Of a stretch of 64,000 nt of DNA, positions 10,440-18,755 are shown piece after piece (within the stretch, counting starts at the first letter, position 1; every line of letters starts with the position of its first letter). The notes under the pieces were generated by a model that did not search any database, had not been told where the DNA came from, and saw nothing but the letters and a program-made list of their open reading frames with translations. A program made the translations under genes and the position numbers. This DNA is from Salinarimonas rosea DSM 21201 (GTDB lineage: Bacteria; Pseudomonadota; Alphaproteobacteria; Rhizobiales; Beijerinckiaceae), in assembly GCF_000429045.1 (NCBI RefSeq), contig NZ_AUBC01000001.1:65744-129743 (forward strand), written 5' to 3'.

Positions 10440-12428
10440 CTACGCGGCCCTGCCGGCCTGTGCTGCGGGCGAGGATAGAGCGGCTTCGCTGCGCCCGCCA
10501 ACCCGGGCGCCGCGCCCCCTGCCCGGCGCGAGCGCGCGCAGGGCGTTGAGGATCGCCGCCACGTCGATCGCCTCCTGCAGGAGCGCGCCCTCGACGGGCG
10601 TCAGCCAGCCGAGCGCAGCGGCGATCATACCCGCGACCGACAGCCCGATGCCGAGCGCGACGCTCTGCAAGGCGATCTTCCGTGCGCGACGCGCGATGCC
10701 GCGCGCCTCGGCGACGGGCTCCAGACGGTCGACCAGCACCACGGCGTCCGCCGCCTGCGCGGAGGCGGCGGCGCCGCGGGCCCCCATCGCGATTCCGACG
10801 TCCGCGGCGGCGAGCGCGGGTGCGTCGTTGACGCCGTCGCCGAGCATGACGACGGGGCCGTGCGCGCGCTCCCGGGTCACGACCGCGACCTTGTCGGCGG
10901 GTGCGCATTCCGCCTCGATCGCGTCGATCGGCAGGCCGGCGAGGAGCGCGCGGGCGACGGCCTCGCGGTCGCCGGTGGCCAGCACGAGCCTCGCGAAGCC
11001 GCCCGTCCCGCGCAGGTCCCGCAGCAGGTCCTCGACACCCGGCCGGAGGCGATCGGCGAGGACGAGCTCGGCCGCCTCCGAGCCGTCGAGGGCGACCCGC
11101 GCACGCACGGCGCCGGGCGGGTCGCCCGCCCGCGCGGGAGCGCCGGCGACGGCGACGAGCCGGCCTTCGACGCGCCCGGCGAGGCCGTCTCCGGCAGCCT
11201 CGACGACGTCCGTCGGCGTGGCGAGCGCGAGCCCGCGCTCGCGCGCCGCGGAGACGAGGGCTCGCGCCGCGACGTGGCTCGAGGCCTGCTCCAGCGAGGC
11301 GGCGAGCCGCAGGATCTCGGCCTCGTCGGCGCGGTGCCGCGCGCCCTCGCGCAGGACGATGCGCTGCAGTTGCGGGGTCCCGGCGGTGAGCGTGCCCGTC
11401 TTGTCGAGCACGAGCACCCGCGCCGCGGCGAGCCGCTCGAGGGCACCGCCGCCCTTGACGAGCACGCCCGCCTCGGCCGCGCGCGAAAGCCCGGAGACGA
11501 TCGCGACCGGCACCGCCAGGATCAGCGGGCACGGCGTCGCCACGACGAGCACGGCGAGGGCGCGCACCGGGTCGCCGCTCGCGATCCAGGCGACGCCGGC
11601 GATGACCAGGGTGAGACCGAGGAAGAGCATCGCCCAGCGGTCGGCGAGGCGCGCCATCGGCGCCTTCTCGGCGCGCGCCGCCTCGACGAGCCGCACGATG
11701 CCGGCGTAGGTGCTCTCGCGCGCGGGGCGCTCGGCCACGAGATCGAACGCCTCGCCCAAATTGGTCGCGCCGCTCAGCGCCGTCTCGCCCGCCCCACGAC
11801 GCACGGGCAGCGGCTCGCCGGTGAGGGCGGAGACGTCGAGGAGCGCGCTCGCGCCGGGCGCGATGCGCCCGTCGACGGGCAGCGTGTCGCCCTTGCGCAC
11901 GAGCAGCCTGTCGCCTTGGCGCACCGCATCGAGCGGGATCTCGGCGAGCCCCTCCGGCCCGTGGCGCAGGGCGGAACGCGGGGCGTGGGCGAGGAGCGCC
12001 GTCATCCGCCGCCCGGCCCTGCCCTCCGCGTAGGCCTCCAGGAACTGCCCGCCCGCGTACATCACCGCGACCACGGCACCCGCGAGCGGCTCGCCGAGCA
12101 CCAGCGCCCCGGCCATCGCCAGCGCGGCGACGATGTCGAGGCCGACGTCGCCCCGGTGCAGGCTGGTGACGATCTCCAGGAGCAGCGCCGCGAGGACGGG
12201 CAGCGTCGCCGCGTAGAGCGCCGCGGCACCGAGCCGCGGCGAGGCGCCGAGCGCCGGCGCGATCAGCCCCGCCGCGAGGCCGCCCGCCGCGACCGCGAGG
12301 AGCGCGAGCCGCACGCGCCCGCGCCGCCCCGCGAGGATGTCGCGCAGCGGCGAGAGCCCGCCTTCGGCGGAGGCCATGGTGGGGGACGACGCCCTGGTGG
12401 GGGACGACGCCCCGGTGGGGGACGACAT
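10440..12428 (-). CDS. Heavy-metal-type (P1B-like) P-type ATPase without metal-binding domain
   Basis: A 662-residue membrane pump. The phosphorylation site is DKTGTLTAGTP; the hinge is VMLGDGVNDAPALAAADVGI; the TGE actuator motif is LTGEPLPV. The transmembrane metal motif reads ATPCPLILAVPVAIVSG, that is T-P-C-P-L in place of the C-P-C or S-P-C of well-studied Cu, Zn or Co pumps. No CxxC HMA domain or His-rich tail precedes the first membrane helix. The metal is therefore unknown. Hydrophobic helices near residues 35-85 and 90-135, around the CPL motif, and a final pair (SVALGIGLSVAGMIAAALG) match the P1B topology. The N-terminus is a short repeat; the true start may be the ATG at 12377. Confidence 0.8.
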   Translation of the reverse strand: MSSPTGASSPTRASSPTMASAEGGLSPLRDILAGRRGRVRLALLAVAAGGLAAGLIAPALGASPRLGAAALYAATLPVLAALLLEIVTSLHRGDVGLDIVAALAMAGALVLGEPLAGAVVAVMYAGGQFLEAYAEGRAGRRMTALLAHAPRSALRHGPEGLAEIPLDAVRQGDRLLVRKGDTLPVDGRIAPGASALLDVSALTGEPLPVRRGAGETALSGATNLGEAFDLVAERPARESTYAGIVRLVEAARAEKAPMARLADRWAMLFLGLTLVIAGVAWIASGDPVRALAVLVVATPCPLILAVPVAIVSGLSRAAEAGVLVKGGGALERLAAARVLVLDKTGTLTAGTPQLQRIVLREGARHRADEAEILRLAASLEQASSHVAARALVSAARERGLALATPTDVVEAAGDGLAGRVEGRLVAVAGAPARAGDPPGAVRARVALDGSEAAELVLADRLRPGVEDLLRDLRGTGGFARLVLATGDREAVARALLAGLPIDAIEAECAPADKVAVVTRERAHGPVVMLGDGVNDAPALAAADVGIAMGARGAAASAQAADAVVLVDRLEPVAEARGIARRARKIALQSVALGIGLSVAGMIAAALGWLTPVEGALLQEAIDVAAILNALRALAPGRGRGARVGGRSEAALSSPAAQAGRAA
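12379..12426. repeat. 18-bp tandem repeat at the ATPase 5' end
   Basis: Three copies of an 18-bp unit beginning GTGGGGGACGAC (12379, 12397, 12415; the last shortened by the start codon). On the coding strand they give hexapeptides of the form (A)SSPT(x). The array is the first 17 codons if the ATG at 12428 is used. Confidence 0.9.
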
Positions 12429-12524
12429 GGGCCGCGACCGCTCGGAGACGTTCCAGTTCGCAGCGGTTCTAGCCCGCGATCGGAGCCGACACCTTGCGGA
12501 ACGTCAATCGGCGGCCGAACCGGC

Positions 12525-14105
12525 TCACTTGGCGTCGCCGGCGTCCTCGTTCATGGCGAGCGCGACGAAGCGCACCTCGCCGTCGGCGTTGGACACGAGG
12601 AGCAGCGCCGACCGGCGGCCCTCGGCGCGCAGGCCCTCGATGCGCTCGGCCACTTCCTGCGGCGTCGACACCGGCTCCTGGCCGACCTCGAGGATGACGT
12701 CGCCCTCGCGGATCTGCCGCTCGGAGGCGGCGGAGAGCGGGTCGACATCGGTGACGACCACGCCCTCGACATCGTCGGCGATGGCGTAGCGCGCGCGCAG
12801 CTCGTCCGTGATCTCGGAGAGCTCCATGCCGAGCGCCTGGCGCACCGCCGCGGGGGCGTCGTCGCTCTTCGGCGCGTCGGGCGCGCTCGCCTCCGCGACG
12901 CCGTCCTCCCGGAGGCGCGCGATGGTGACGTCGAGCGTCGTGCGCTCCCCGTTGCGGATCACCTCGACGGCGACCTCCTTGCCCACGGGCGTGTTGGCGA
13001 CGATGCGCGGCAGGTCGCGCGAGCTCTCGACCGCGACGCCGTCGAAGCGCACGATCACGTCGCCCATCTCGATGCCGGCGTCCATCGCCGGCCCCGCGGG
13101 ATCGACGCCGGCGACCAGGGCGCCGCGCGCCTCGTCGAGGCCGAGCGCATCCGCCGTCGTCTCGTCGATGCTCTGGATGCGCACGCCGAGCCAGCCGCGC
13201 CGGGTCTCGCCGTATCGCTGGAGCTGCTCGATCACGGGCAGCGCGGTCGAGGTCGGAATCGAGAAGCCGATGCCGACCGACCCGCCCGTCGGCGAGAGAA
13301 TCGCGGTGTTGATGCCCACGACCTCGCCGCGCATGTTGAACAGCGGCCCGCCGGAATTGCCGCGGTTGATCGCCGCGTCCGTCTGGATGTAGTTGTCGTA
13401 GGGCCCGCTCGCGATGTCGCGGGCACGGGCCGACACGATGCCGGCGGACACCGATCCGCCGAGACCGAACGGGTTGCCGATCGCCACGACCCAGTCGCCG
13501 ATGCGCATCTCTTCCGATTCGCCGAAGGGCACGAAGGGCAGCTCGACGTCCGCCTCGATCTTCAGGACGGCGAGGTCGATGGCCGAATCGGTGCCCACGA
13601 CCTCCGCCTCGTAGGTCGTGCCGTCCGGGAAGACGACCTCGATCTCGTCGGCGTCGCCGATGACGTGGTTGTTCGTGACGATGACCCCCGAGGCGTCGAT
13701 GACGAAGCCCGAGCCGAGCGAGTTCGAGCGGCGCGGCATGCGGGGCGCGCTCTCGCCGCGACGGTTGAAGAACTCCTCGAACAGGTCCTCGAAGGGGGTG
13801 CCCGGCGGGAGCTGCGGCATGAAGCGCTCCTCGACCTCGGCCGTGGTCGCCGCCTGGATGTTGACGACGGCGGGCATCACGCGCTCGACGAGGTCGGCGA
13901 AGCTCTCCGGCGCGTCCGGAAAGGGCCGCGGGGCGATCTGCTGGGCGGGCGCGACCTGCGCCGTCTGGGCGAGCGGCGCGGCGAGCGGCGGCACGGCGAG
14001 CGCCGCGGCCGTCGCGACGAGGGCGAGGCTGCGTGCGAGACCCCGCTCGCCGGATCCGAACGTCCTGCCCGCACGGGCGGCGAGCCGAGAGACGGCCTCG
14101 TACAT
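12525..14105 (-). CDS. degP: Do-family serine endoprotease (DegP/HtrA)
   Basis: A 526-residue periplasmic protease/chaperone for misfolded envelope proteins. An Ala/Leu-rich signal sequence (about residues 22-46, SLALVATAAALAVPPLAA) is followed by the trypsin-like domain with triad His147 (TNNHVIG), Asp177 (AIDLAV) and Ser251 (RGNSGGPLF). Two PDZ domains follow, the first from about residue 300 (RGWLGVRIQSIDE) and the second from about 420 to the end (VEGVVVTDVDP). Length matches DegP/MucD of Rhizobiales. It follows hflK-hflC-DUF2065 on the same strand, a conserved alphaproteobacterial order linking FtsH control with periplasmic proteolysis. Confidence 0.95.
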   Translation of the reverse strand: MYEAVSRLAARAGRTFGSGERGLARSLALVATAAALAVPPLAAPLAQTAQVAPAQQIAPRPFPDAPESFADLVERVMPAVVNIQAATTAEVEERFMPQLPPGTPFEDLFEEFFNRRGESAPRMPRRSNSLGSGFVIDASGVIVTNNHVIGDADEIEVVFPDGTTYEAEVVGTDSAIDLAVLKIEADVELPFVPFGESEEMRIGDWVVAIGNPFGLGGSVSAGIVSARARDIASGPYDNYIQTDAAINRGNSGGPLFNMRGEVVGINTAILSPTGGSVGIGFSIPTSTALPVIEQLQRYGETRRGWLGVRIQSIDETTADALGLDEARGALVAGVDPAGPAMDAGIEMGDVIVRFDGVAVESSRDLPRIVANTPVGKEVAVEVIRNGERTTLDVTIARLREDGVAEASAPDAPKSDDAPAAVRQALGMELSEITDELRARYAIADDVEGVVVTDVDPLSAASERQIREGDVILEVGQEPVSTPQEVAERIEGLRAEGRRSALLLVSNADGEVRFVALAMNEDAGDAK

Positions 14106-14277
14106 GAGAAGAACCTCACTTCATGACGTCGACGATCGGCGACGGTGGGCGCCGATCCGGGCGGGAACGTGACGGGAGCCCGCTCGCGCAACACACGACG
14201 GGAAGATCGGCCGCGGCGCGGCGCGGGTCAAGCCGGCGAACGGCCGCGCGGGCGGCGGAGAGGCCGGCCGGCCGGCA

Positions 14278-14463
14278 TCACCCCCGGATCAGCCAGACGA
14301 TCGCGACGCCGACGATCGCCGAGGCGATGCCGACGAGGCGCATCCGATCGGCCGGCGTCTCGGCCGCGGCGATCATCGCGCGCTTCACGCCCTCCGGAAA
14401 GGCCGCGAACAGGAGGCCCTCGACCGCGAGGACGAGGCCGAGGGCGACGACGAGATCCGTCAT
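14278..14463 (-). CDS. DUF2065 small membrane protein
   Basis: A 61-residue protein with two hydrophobic helices (DLVVALGLVLAVEGLLFAAF and MRLVGIASAIVGVAIVWLI) and the short loop FPEGVKRAM that typifies DUF2065. Family members sit directly after hflC in many Proteobacteria; their role is unknown but the context suggests an accessory of the HflKC-FtsH complex or of degP expression. It lies about 60 bp after hflC and 170 bp before degP on the same strand. Confidence 0.9.
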   Translation of the reverse strand: MTDLVVALGLVLAVEGLLFAAFPEGVKRAMIAAAETPADRMRLVGIASAIVGVAIVWLIRG

Positions 14464-14525
14464 GAGGCTGCGATCATCATCGCGATCATGGGCGGCCGAT
14501 CAGGTTGCGCTGCGTGACCCGCTCC

Positions 14526-15614
14526 TCACTGTGCCAGCGCCGGGGCGGGCGCCGCCGCCGTCGCCGGGACGACGTCGGAGGCGACCTCCGCCGCCTGGGC
14601 GGGCAGCTCGATCGGCGGCGGCACGGAGCCCGTGCCGTCGGCGGCCGGAGCCGCCGCGGCGGGGGCCTCGCTCACCGGGCCGGGAGCGGCGCCGGCACCC
14701 GCGGGAGGCGGCAGCGCGCCCTCCGCGCCCCCGCGCCGGCCCGACGGGTCGGCGAAGAAGCGGAAGAACTCCGAATCCGGCGAGAGCACGATGCGGGTCT
14801 CGGCGTTCTCGTTGCGCATCAGCGCCTGCTCGTAGGCGAGCATCGAGCGGTAGAAGGCGAAGAACTCCGGATCGACGCTGTAGGAGCCGGCGAGGATGCG
14901 GTTGCGCTCCGCATCGCCCGCACCACGCAGCTCCTCCGCCGTGCGGTTGGCCTCGGCGACGATGACCGTGACGTCGCGGTCGGCGCGGGCGCGGATCGAG
15001 GCGGCGCGCTGGGCGCCCTGGGCGCGCAGGTCCGCGGCCTCGCGCTCGCGCTCCGTCTGCATGCGGCGGAACACGGCCTCCGAGTTCGCCGGCGGCAGGT
15101 CGACGCGGGTGAGGCGCACGTCGATGATCTCGATGCCGAGCGAATCGGCCTGGCGATCGACGATCTCCTGGATGCGCAGCATCAGCTCGACGCGGTTCGT
15201 GCGGATGATCTCCGGGAAGGACGCGTTGGCCAGCACGTTACGCATGGCGGAGTTGATGAACGACTGCAGGCGGGCCCGCGCGTTCTCGATGTTGTTCACC
15301 GCCTGGTAGAACTGCAGCGGGTCGACGATGCGGTAGCGCGAGAACGCGTCGACCTCGAGGTTCTGCCGGTCGGCGGAGAGCACGGTCTGCGGCGGGATGT
15401 CGAGCGACAGCACGCGCTTCTCCACCGGCAGCACCACGTCGATGAAGGGCGCCTTCACGTAGAGGCCGGGGTCGGTGATGACGTTGCGCACGGCGCCGAA
15501 GCGCAGCACGACGGCCTGCTCGGTCTCGCGGACGGTGAACAGGGACGCCCAGGCGACGACGATAATGACGACCAGGACGATGATCGCGCCGAGGCGGAAG
15601 ATCGGGTTTCTCAT
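14526..15614 (-). CDS. hflC: HflC, SPFH-domain subunit of the FtsH modulator complex
   Basis: A 362-residue membrane protein: one N-terminal membrane anchor (IFRLGAIIVLVVIIVVAWASL, residues about 4-24), then an SPFH/band-7 domain (VRETEQAVVLRFG, AVNNIENARARLQSFINSAM) and a coiled coil (QTEREREAADLRAQGAQRAAS). HflC assembles with HflK into a cage round FtsH in the periplasm and limits its proteolysis. The C-terminal 70 residues form an Ala/Pro-rich tail absent from the E. coli protein. The ATG overlaps the hflK stop (ATGA), so expression is coupled. Confidence 0.95.
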   Translation of the reverse strand: MRNPIFRLGAIIVLVVIIVVAWASLFTVRETEQAVVLRFGAVRNVITDPGLYVKAPFIDVVLPVEKRVLSLDIPPQTVLSADRQNLEVDAFSRYRIVDPLQFYQAVNNIENARARLQSFINSAMRNVLANASFPEIIRTNRVELMLRIQEIVDRQADSLGIEIIDVRLTRVDLPPANSEAVFRRMQTEREREAADLRAQGAQRAASIRARADRDVTVIVAEANRTAEELRGAGDAERNRILAGSYSVDPEFFAFYRSMLAYEQALMRNENAETRIVLSPDSEFFRFFADPSGRRGGAEGALPPPAGAGAAPGPVSEAPAAAAPAADGTGSVPPPIELPAQAAEVASDVVPATAAAPAPALAQ

Positions 15615-16756
15615 CGCGTGGCTCCCTGGGTGTCGAGGCGGCGCTGGATCTCCGGCAGCGGCAGGTAGGGCACGACGCCGGTCCCGCCCGACCCGTTCTG
15701 GTCGATGAGCACCTTGTCGGTCTGCCCGAACACGCGCTCCATCGTCTCGAGGAAGAGACGGTCGCGGGTGATCTGCGGCGCGTTGGCATACTCGGCGTAG
15801 ATCTGGTTGAAGCGCGACGCCTGGCCCTCGGCGGCGTTGACGACCTGCTCGCGGTAGGCCTCGGCCTGCTGGACCAGGCGGGCGGCCTCGCCTCGTGCTT
15901 CCGGCACGACGCGGCTCGCGTAGGTCTCGGCCTCGTTCTGGAGGCGCACCAGGTCCTGCTGCGCGGCGTTCACGTCGAAGAACGCCTCGCGGACCTGCGC
16001 CGGCGGCACCGCCGCCTGCAGCTGCACGACGCGCACGAGCACGCCCGCGCCGTACTGGTCGAGCGACTGCTGCATGAGCTGCTCCACCTCGGTGGTGATC
16101 TCGCCCTGCTCGGTCGTGAGGATCGCCTGGATGTCGCGCCGGCCGATGACCTCGCGCATGGAGGACTGCGCGATCGAGTCGATCGTGCCCTCGGGATCGG
16201 CGATGTTGAAGACGTAGTTGCCGGCGTTGGCCGGGTCGATCTGCCACTGCACGTCGAAATCGATGTCGACGATGTTCTCGTCGCCGGTCAGCATCAGCGA
16301 CTCGTCGAGGACGTCGCGCTGCTGGCCCTGGCCGACCGAGCGATAGCCCACCTCGGTGCGGTTCACCTGCGTGACGTTCGGCTTGACCACCTCGCCGATC
16401 GGATAGGGCCAGTTGTAGTTCAGGCCCGGCGCCGTCTGGCCGCTGAACTGGCCGAAGACGAGGTTGAGGCCGACCTCGTTCGGGCGCACCGTGTAGAAGC
16501 CGGTGAGCAGCCACACGCCGACGACCGCGACGAGGATCAGCGCGATCCCCTTGCCGCCGAGACCGCCGCCGCCGCCCGGGACGATGTTGCGCAGCCGGTC
16601 CTGGCTGCGACGCAGGATCTCCTCGAGGTCCGGCTGGTTGCCGCCGCCCGACGGGCCGCCGCCTCCGCCGCCGCCGCCCCACGGGCCTCCCGACCCGCCG
16701 CCGCGCTGGCCCCAAGGCCCTCGCGACCCGCCGCCGCTCTGGTTGCTCCAAGGCAT
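15611..16756 (-). CDS. hflK: HflK, SPFH-domain subunit of the FtsH modulator complex
   Basis: A 381-residue partner of HflC. The N-terminus is a Gly/Trp-rich cytosolic tail (MPWSNQSGGGSRGPWG, residues 1-16, extending to about 45), followed by a membrane helix at about 69-88 (KGIALILVAVVGVWLLTGFY) and the SPFH domain beginning TVRPNEVGLNLVFG. ESLMLTGDENIVDIDFDVQW is the family block. ATG 16756 was chosen because it gives the standard MPW(S/N) beginning of HflK; an upstream in-frame ATG at 16861 would add a basic non-family stretch. Confidence 0.95.
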   Translation of the reverse strand: MPWSNQSGGGSRGPWGQRGGGSGGPWGGGGGGGGPSGGGNQPDLEEILRRSQDRLRNIVPGGGGGLGGKGIALILVAVVGVWLLTGFYTVRPNEVGLNLVFGQFSGQTAPGLNYNWPYPIGEVVKPNVTQVNRTEVGYRSVGQGQQRDVLDESLMLTGDENIVDIDFDVQWQIDPANAGNYVFNIADPEGTIDSIAQSSMREVIGRRDIQAILTTEQGEITTEVEQLMQQSLDQYGAGVLVRVVQLQAAVPPAQVREAFFDVNAAQQDLVRLQNEAETYASRVVPEARGEAARLVQQAEAYREQVVNAAEGQASRFNQIYAEYANAPQITRDRLFLETMERVFGQTDKVLIDQNGSGGTGVVPYLPLPEIQRRLDTQGATR

Positions 16757-16890
16757 GATGCGCCTTTCCCTCTCGTCAGCAACGATGAATAACAGGTTCG
16801 ACGTGTGTATCCGACCCCACGGCCGAATTCCGGGACCTCGCCGAGACCCCTCGACCGCCAAGCCTCACGTGGGTTCTCGCGCGCGCGAAG

Positions 16891-17415
16891 TCAACCGGAA
16901 ACGAGCGCCGCACGGCGCTCTAAATCAATGAAAGCGAAGGCATGTTCGTCCTCCGGGCCGGCGGGGTGGGCCTCGTGTCGCACCTCCGTGAAGGCGTCGG
17001 CGTCGTATCCGGGGAAGACGGCGTCGCCTTCGGGCTCCGCCTCGACCCGGGTGAGGTACAATTTCGCCGCGTAGGGCAGCGCCAGGGCGTAGACCTCGGC
17101 GCCGCCGGCGACCACGATCTCGGGCGCGCCCATGCGCGAGGCGATGGTGTCGGCCATGGCCATCGCCGTATCGAAGCTCTGCGCCGTGTGCACGCCGGGG
17201 TGGGAGAAGCCGCGGTCGCGGGTGAGCACCACGGTCTCGCGGCCGGGAAGCGGCTTGCCGATCGAATCGAAGGTCTTGCGGCCCATGATCAGCGGCTTGC
17301 CCATGGTGAGCGCGCGAAAGCGCCGCAGGTCGCTGCGCAGGCGCCAGACGAGCTGGTTCTCCCGGCCGATCACGCCGTTGCGCGCCACCGCGGCGACGAG
17401 GACGATCGGCCTCAC
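16891..17415 (-). CDS. folA: Dihydrofolate reductase
   Basis: A 174-residue chromosomal DHFR reducing dihydrofolate with NADPH for thymidylate and purine synthesis. Diagnostic blocks are VLVAAVARNGVIG, the catalytic-acid helix WRLRSDLRRFRALTMGK, LIMGRKTFDSIGKPLPGR, and the NADPH loop VVAGGAEVYALALPYA. The usual proline before the conserved tryptophan (PW) is replaced by Val. The start is GTG at 17415, which overlaps the TGA of the upstream GNAT gene (GTGA); no ATG fits. Third gene of a tightly overlapping three-gene operon. No thyA is in the window. Confidence 0.93.
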   Translation of the reverse strand: MRPIVLVAAVARNGVIGRENQLVWRLRSDLRRFRALTMGKPLIMGRKTFDSIGKPLPGRETVVLTRDRGFSHPGVHTAQSFDTAMAMADTIASRMGAPEIVVAGGAEVYALALPYAAKLYLTRVEAEPEGDAVFPGYDADAFTEVRHEAHPAGPEDEHAFAFIDLERRAALVSG

Positions 17416-17912
17416 GACCCGGCCTCCGCCGACGACGCGCCCGCGAGCGCCTCGAGCGCGTCCCCGGTCACCCGCATCACGGTCCATTCGTCCATCGGCA
17501 CGGCGCCGATCGAGCGGTAGAACGCGATCGACGGGGCATTCCAGTCGAGCACCCACCATTCGAGGCGGGTCAGGCCCTCGGCGCGGCAGCGTGCGGCGAG
17601 GCGCGCCAGCAGCGCCTTGCCGATGCCGCGGCCCCGGGCGCTCTCGCGCACGAAGAGGTCCTCGAGGTAGATCCCGTGGCGGCCGCGGAAGGTCGAGAAG
17701 TTGTAGAACCACAGGGCGAAGCCGACGGGCTCGCCGTCCCATTCCGCGATGTCGCAGAACACGCGCGGGCGCTCGCCGAACAGGGCGGCGTCGAGCATCG
17801 CCTCGGTGGCGTCCATCTCGTGCTCGAGCCGCTCGTAGCGGGCGAGCTCCCGCACGAAGGCGTGGACGAGCGGCGCCTCCCCCGGGCGCGCGGGCCGGAT
17901 GCGCAGGCTCAT
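17412..17912 (-). CDS. GNAT-family N-acetyltransferase
   Basis: A 166-residue acetyltransferase of the type close to diamine/spermidine acetyltransferases. It begins SLRIRPARPGEAPLVHAFV, has the strand YLEDLFVRESARGRGIGKAL (acetyl-CoA loop R-G-R-G-I-G) and the C-terminal WWVLDWNAPSIAFYRSIGA, where the Asn-x-x-x-x-x-x-Tyr pattern is typical of polyamine-type GNATs. The substrate is inferred only loosely. Its ATG overlaps the upstream stop (ATGA) and its stop overlaps the folA GTG, so the three genes are coupled. Confidence 0.85.
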   Translation of the reverse strand: MSLRIRPARPGEAPLVHAFVRELARYERLEHEMDATEAMLDAALFGERPRVFCDIAEWDGEPVGFALWFYNFSTFRGRHGIYLEDLFVRESARGRGIGKALLARLAARCRAEGLTRLEWWVLDWNAPSIAFYRSIGAVPMDEWTVMRVTGDALEALAGASSAEAGS

Positions 17913-18556
17913 GCCGCATCGCCCCCGACGATCGCGACCGCGCGGCGCGACCAGCGATGCTCGGCCAGCGCTTTCAGGAGGCAATCGGCGCAATCGGCGC
18001 GGCTCACCGTGCCGCCCCGGAACCCGGCGAGGTCCTCGACGACGCGGTAGGTGCCGGTGTAGGGCCCGTGCGTGAGGACGACGGGGCGGACGATCGTCCA
18101 GTCGCGGTCGCTCGAGCGCAGCATCTCTTCCTGGCGGGTCTTGTCGGCGTAGATCGCGCCGAGCGCGAGCGGCATCGCGAGCGTGTCGTAGAGAACCCCG
18201 CCGTGGCCCCTGCTCTCGCCCGAGCCGACGCCGGTGATCACGCCGATGCGCATGACGCCGGTCGCGCGCATGGCGTCGAGGAGCCGCTGCGTCGTCTCCG
18301 AGAAGACGGTGACGGGGCGGCCCACGTTCGGCCCGTAGCCGCCGCCGCCGAGGCAATAGGCGACCGCGTCCGCCCGCTCGAGCGCCTCCTCGGCCACGCC
18401 CTCGTCGAGGATCGAGCCGCGCATGTGCGTGAGGTTCGCGCTCGCGGCGGGGCCGAGCGAGCGCCCGACCGCCACCACGTGGTGTCCCGCGGCGCGGGCC
18501 TGCTCGGAAAGCGCTTTGCCGATGCCCCGCGTCGCCCCGATGATCGCCAGTCGCAT
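17909..18556 (-). CDS. NAD(P)-binding Rossmann protein (atypical SDR)
   Basis: A 215-residue single-domain protein. The dinucleotide loop is IIGATRGIGKALSEQA (G-x-x-x-G-I-G) at residues 5-20, and IGVITGVGSGES follows at mid-length. It resembles the NAD(P)H-binding YwnB/BVR-B group: DWTIVRPVVLTHGP is the usual late strand. There is no Tyr-x-x-x-Lys with clear catalytic spacing, so a redox-sensing or flavin-reductase-like role is as likely as a dehydrogenase. First gene of the folA operon; divergent from the Rieske-FAD reductase with about 200 bp between starts. Confidence 0.75.
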   Translation of the reverse strand: MRLAIIGATRGIGKALSEQARAAGHHVVAVGRSLGPAASANLTHMRGSILDEGVAEEALERADAVAYCLGGGGYGPNVGRPVTVFSETTQRLLDAMRATGVMRIGVITGVGSGESRGHGGVLYDTLAMPLALGAIYADKTRQEEMLRSSDRDWTIVRPVVLTHGPYTGTYRVVEDLAGFRGGTVSRADCADCLLKALAEHRWSRRAVAIVGGDAA

Positions 18557-18755
18557 GATCCTCCTGCGGCGGCCGATCCCGCCGGTGTCGTCGCGAAAGC
18601 GCGCCCGAGTCGACGCACCGCCATCCTTCCGGAAACGCTACGCCGGGCGACCGGGCGTCGCAAGCGCGGCGCGGTCGACGCGGCTCCTTTCCGCCACCCG
18701 GTGCGTTGAAGCGGGACGCCACCACGCCACGCCCCGACGCAGCAGGAGACGAGAC

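Noticed and set aside
10860-14126. A plus-strand open frame of about 1090 codons opposite the ATPase and degP.
   Set aside because: Both sense genes have complete motif sets; the antisense translation is low-complexity Arg/Asp/Gly.
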